Below, piece by piece: positions 18,590 to 20,024 of a stretch of DNA of 20,024 nucleotides (the first letter of the stretch is position 1; the number at the start of each line of letters is the position of its first letter). The notes beneath the pieces were generated by a model. The model saw only the letters and a program-made list of their open reading frames with translations, was not told the origin of the DNA and did not search any database. Origin of the DNA: Elysia marginata (lineage: Eukaryota > Mollusca > Gastropoda > Plakobranchidae); assembly GCA_019649035.1 (NCBI GenBank), contig BMAT01004921.1, forward strand, positions 417,315-437,338, in the 5' to 3' direction. The position numbers and the translations under genes were made by a program.

Positions 18590-20024
18590 TGTATGAATCT
18601 CTTTTGCTTTTCTTGGGTTTTAAAGATCTGCAGATTATGACAAAAGTATCCATGTATGAAAGTGGTATTACATTTCAAAAAGTCAAAATTTTAAATGGGG
18701 TTGATTCGTACTGATGACAAATATTTATTTCCCTAAAATGAATATCCTTCTGGTCCTACATTTTTTATTACCTCATTAAAAGATTTCTGAGATACTGAAT
18801 AAAATATATTTCCAATACATTTGAATAACTTTGAAAATACAACAAACTGCAAAGCCAATCACCGCAACACAGTTGTTTTCTTGTTTTCACTAAAACGCTT
18901 CATCACTTTGAGCAACGTCTATTCAAACATTAAGAAAATTCAAGAGAAAATATTAGATTTTTAAACAAAAAAATTGCCGTTGCTTTATCAAATTTTTCTT
19001 TCCTAATATTGATTTAGGAACGGCAAAAAGTTGATTTCGTAAATAGGGCTCACTTGAGATTAATTAAGCGAATTTAACCATGACAAATAATCTTTTTTGT
19101 AACACAAGGTTGAATGCTCCTCCAAATATGATGATATTCATCTGAAAAAACCCACTGTGTCATCTACTCATGAGATCGAAATGGTGCTTGAGCGAAACAT
19201 AAAACAAAAAAAAATTTTCAGGGGCCGCATGGTGCCATGTTGTCGAAATAAACAAATTCATTTTCTAACCTTATAAACAAAAATGCTTCTTTTCCATGCA
19301 AGCTTTTTTTTCAAAGCCAAAGCTAAAAGCAATGACAAGCAACAACAATACACATCAATATAGCACTAGATATAAATGACGCAAGTTGGAACTGTCTATC
19401 TAAAGTTGGTTAGTTATAGTTTGCCCATGTCACTTTAAAACAGCTTTGGCATCAACATAACGAGAGGCTGTCCGCTTATTTTCATCGTTGATGTCCCAGT
19501 GGAATGGTTCATTTGTTCAAAACACATTATCATAATGGCGCGTTGTTTGATTTGCAAATGGAACGAAATGAAAGTTAGAATTGCGATAACATCCTTTTGG
19601 TTTTCTCTAGAGAAGTGATTCGAGACGCATATTACGAGCTAAATCAGCAGAAGAGCACAAATTCAGGAGTCGCCAAAAAGACAGCAATTTACAGAATAAT
19701 GATTTTGGCATTCCAGACAAGGAGAGTCGACACTTGCCAAAAGCGGAGTTGAAAATCCCAAGCCGCATATAAACTACTGACAATTATTCCCCCTGGTGCT
19801 CAGCAAATTATACTGTGTATATGTAGAAAGCTAGGCAGGCCTGCACGACCAACGTCAATCCAGCCATGCTTCCCCTTATGTTTCTCTATTGCGTTCATTT
19901 AGTGCATAATCTAGGTAAATAACTCACTAATGCTATAATTAGCCAGTAAATGTTCTCAGTAATTTTAAGCACCTGTTGCGAAATTTGCTATAAAAAAACT
20001 AGATGTTGCTAATTGCTGCTAAAT
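18590..20024. other. 5' UTR and upstream flank of the channel gene
   Basis: The stretch next to 18590 should be 5' UTR. An in-frame TAA at 18620-18622 closes the reading frame upstream of the ATG. The rest is AT-rich, and I see no coding exon, TATA box I would trust, RNA gene or repeat family. A further non-coding 5' exon and the promoter may lie here or beyond the window. Confidence 0.5.

Noticed and set aside
18350-18678. Open frames on both strands overlapping exon 1
   Set aside because: They are other-frame shadows of exon 1, which is fixed by family motifs and by phase with exon 2.

Overview
The window is AT-rich, intron-rich animal DNA with tRNA-derived SINEs, a degraded LINE and many microsatellites. 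I see no bacterial features and no second gene. A lophotrochozoan such as a mollusc is my best guess for the host, but that is inference and not proven by the sequence.

One gene dominates. On the minus strand, from the ATG at 18589 to the TGA at 1852, fifteen coding exons can be assembled by hand. Every junction has a plausible donor and acceptor, every codon phase matches, and no stop interrupts the frame. Together they give 1815 coding bases, or 604 residues. The product is a member of the DEG/ENaC family of amiloride-sensitive, trimeric sodium channels. It has a short cytosolic N-terminus, TM1, the FPAVTICN signature, a large cysteine-rich extracellular domain, the C-x-C-x-x-P-C and WP signatures, a G-L-S selectivity filter in TM2, and an eight-residue C-terminal tail. 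Nothing suggests a pseudogene.

The most unusual part is exons 3 and 4, in the finger region where vertebrate ENaC subunits are cut by furin. Five glutamate-rich pentads are followed by a basic cluster holding a furin-type site (RRKR). The two exons together are 378 nt bounded by phase-0 introns, so skipping both would remove the whole tract in frame. A SINE has inserted into the polypyrimidine tract of the exon 4 acceptor, and its target-site duplication left an intact copy of that tract beside the exon. Other oddities are loss of the His of the near-universal His-Gly gating motif, a GC-AG last intron, and the very short tail.

Layout from left to right: 1-1851 is downstream flank and 3' UTR. 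1852-18589 is the gene. Introns carry three SINEs of one family (about 3400-3655, 5831-6140, 17060-17370), a 482-bp SINE with a clear 12-bp target duplication (14576-15057), a LINE endonuclease remnant in the 3.4-kb intron 7 (about 10050-10960), AGT, GT and CT repeats, and a poly-G run next to a 4-N gap. 18590-20024 is 5' UTR and upstream DNA with nothing else recognisable.
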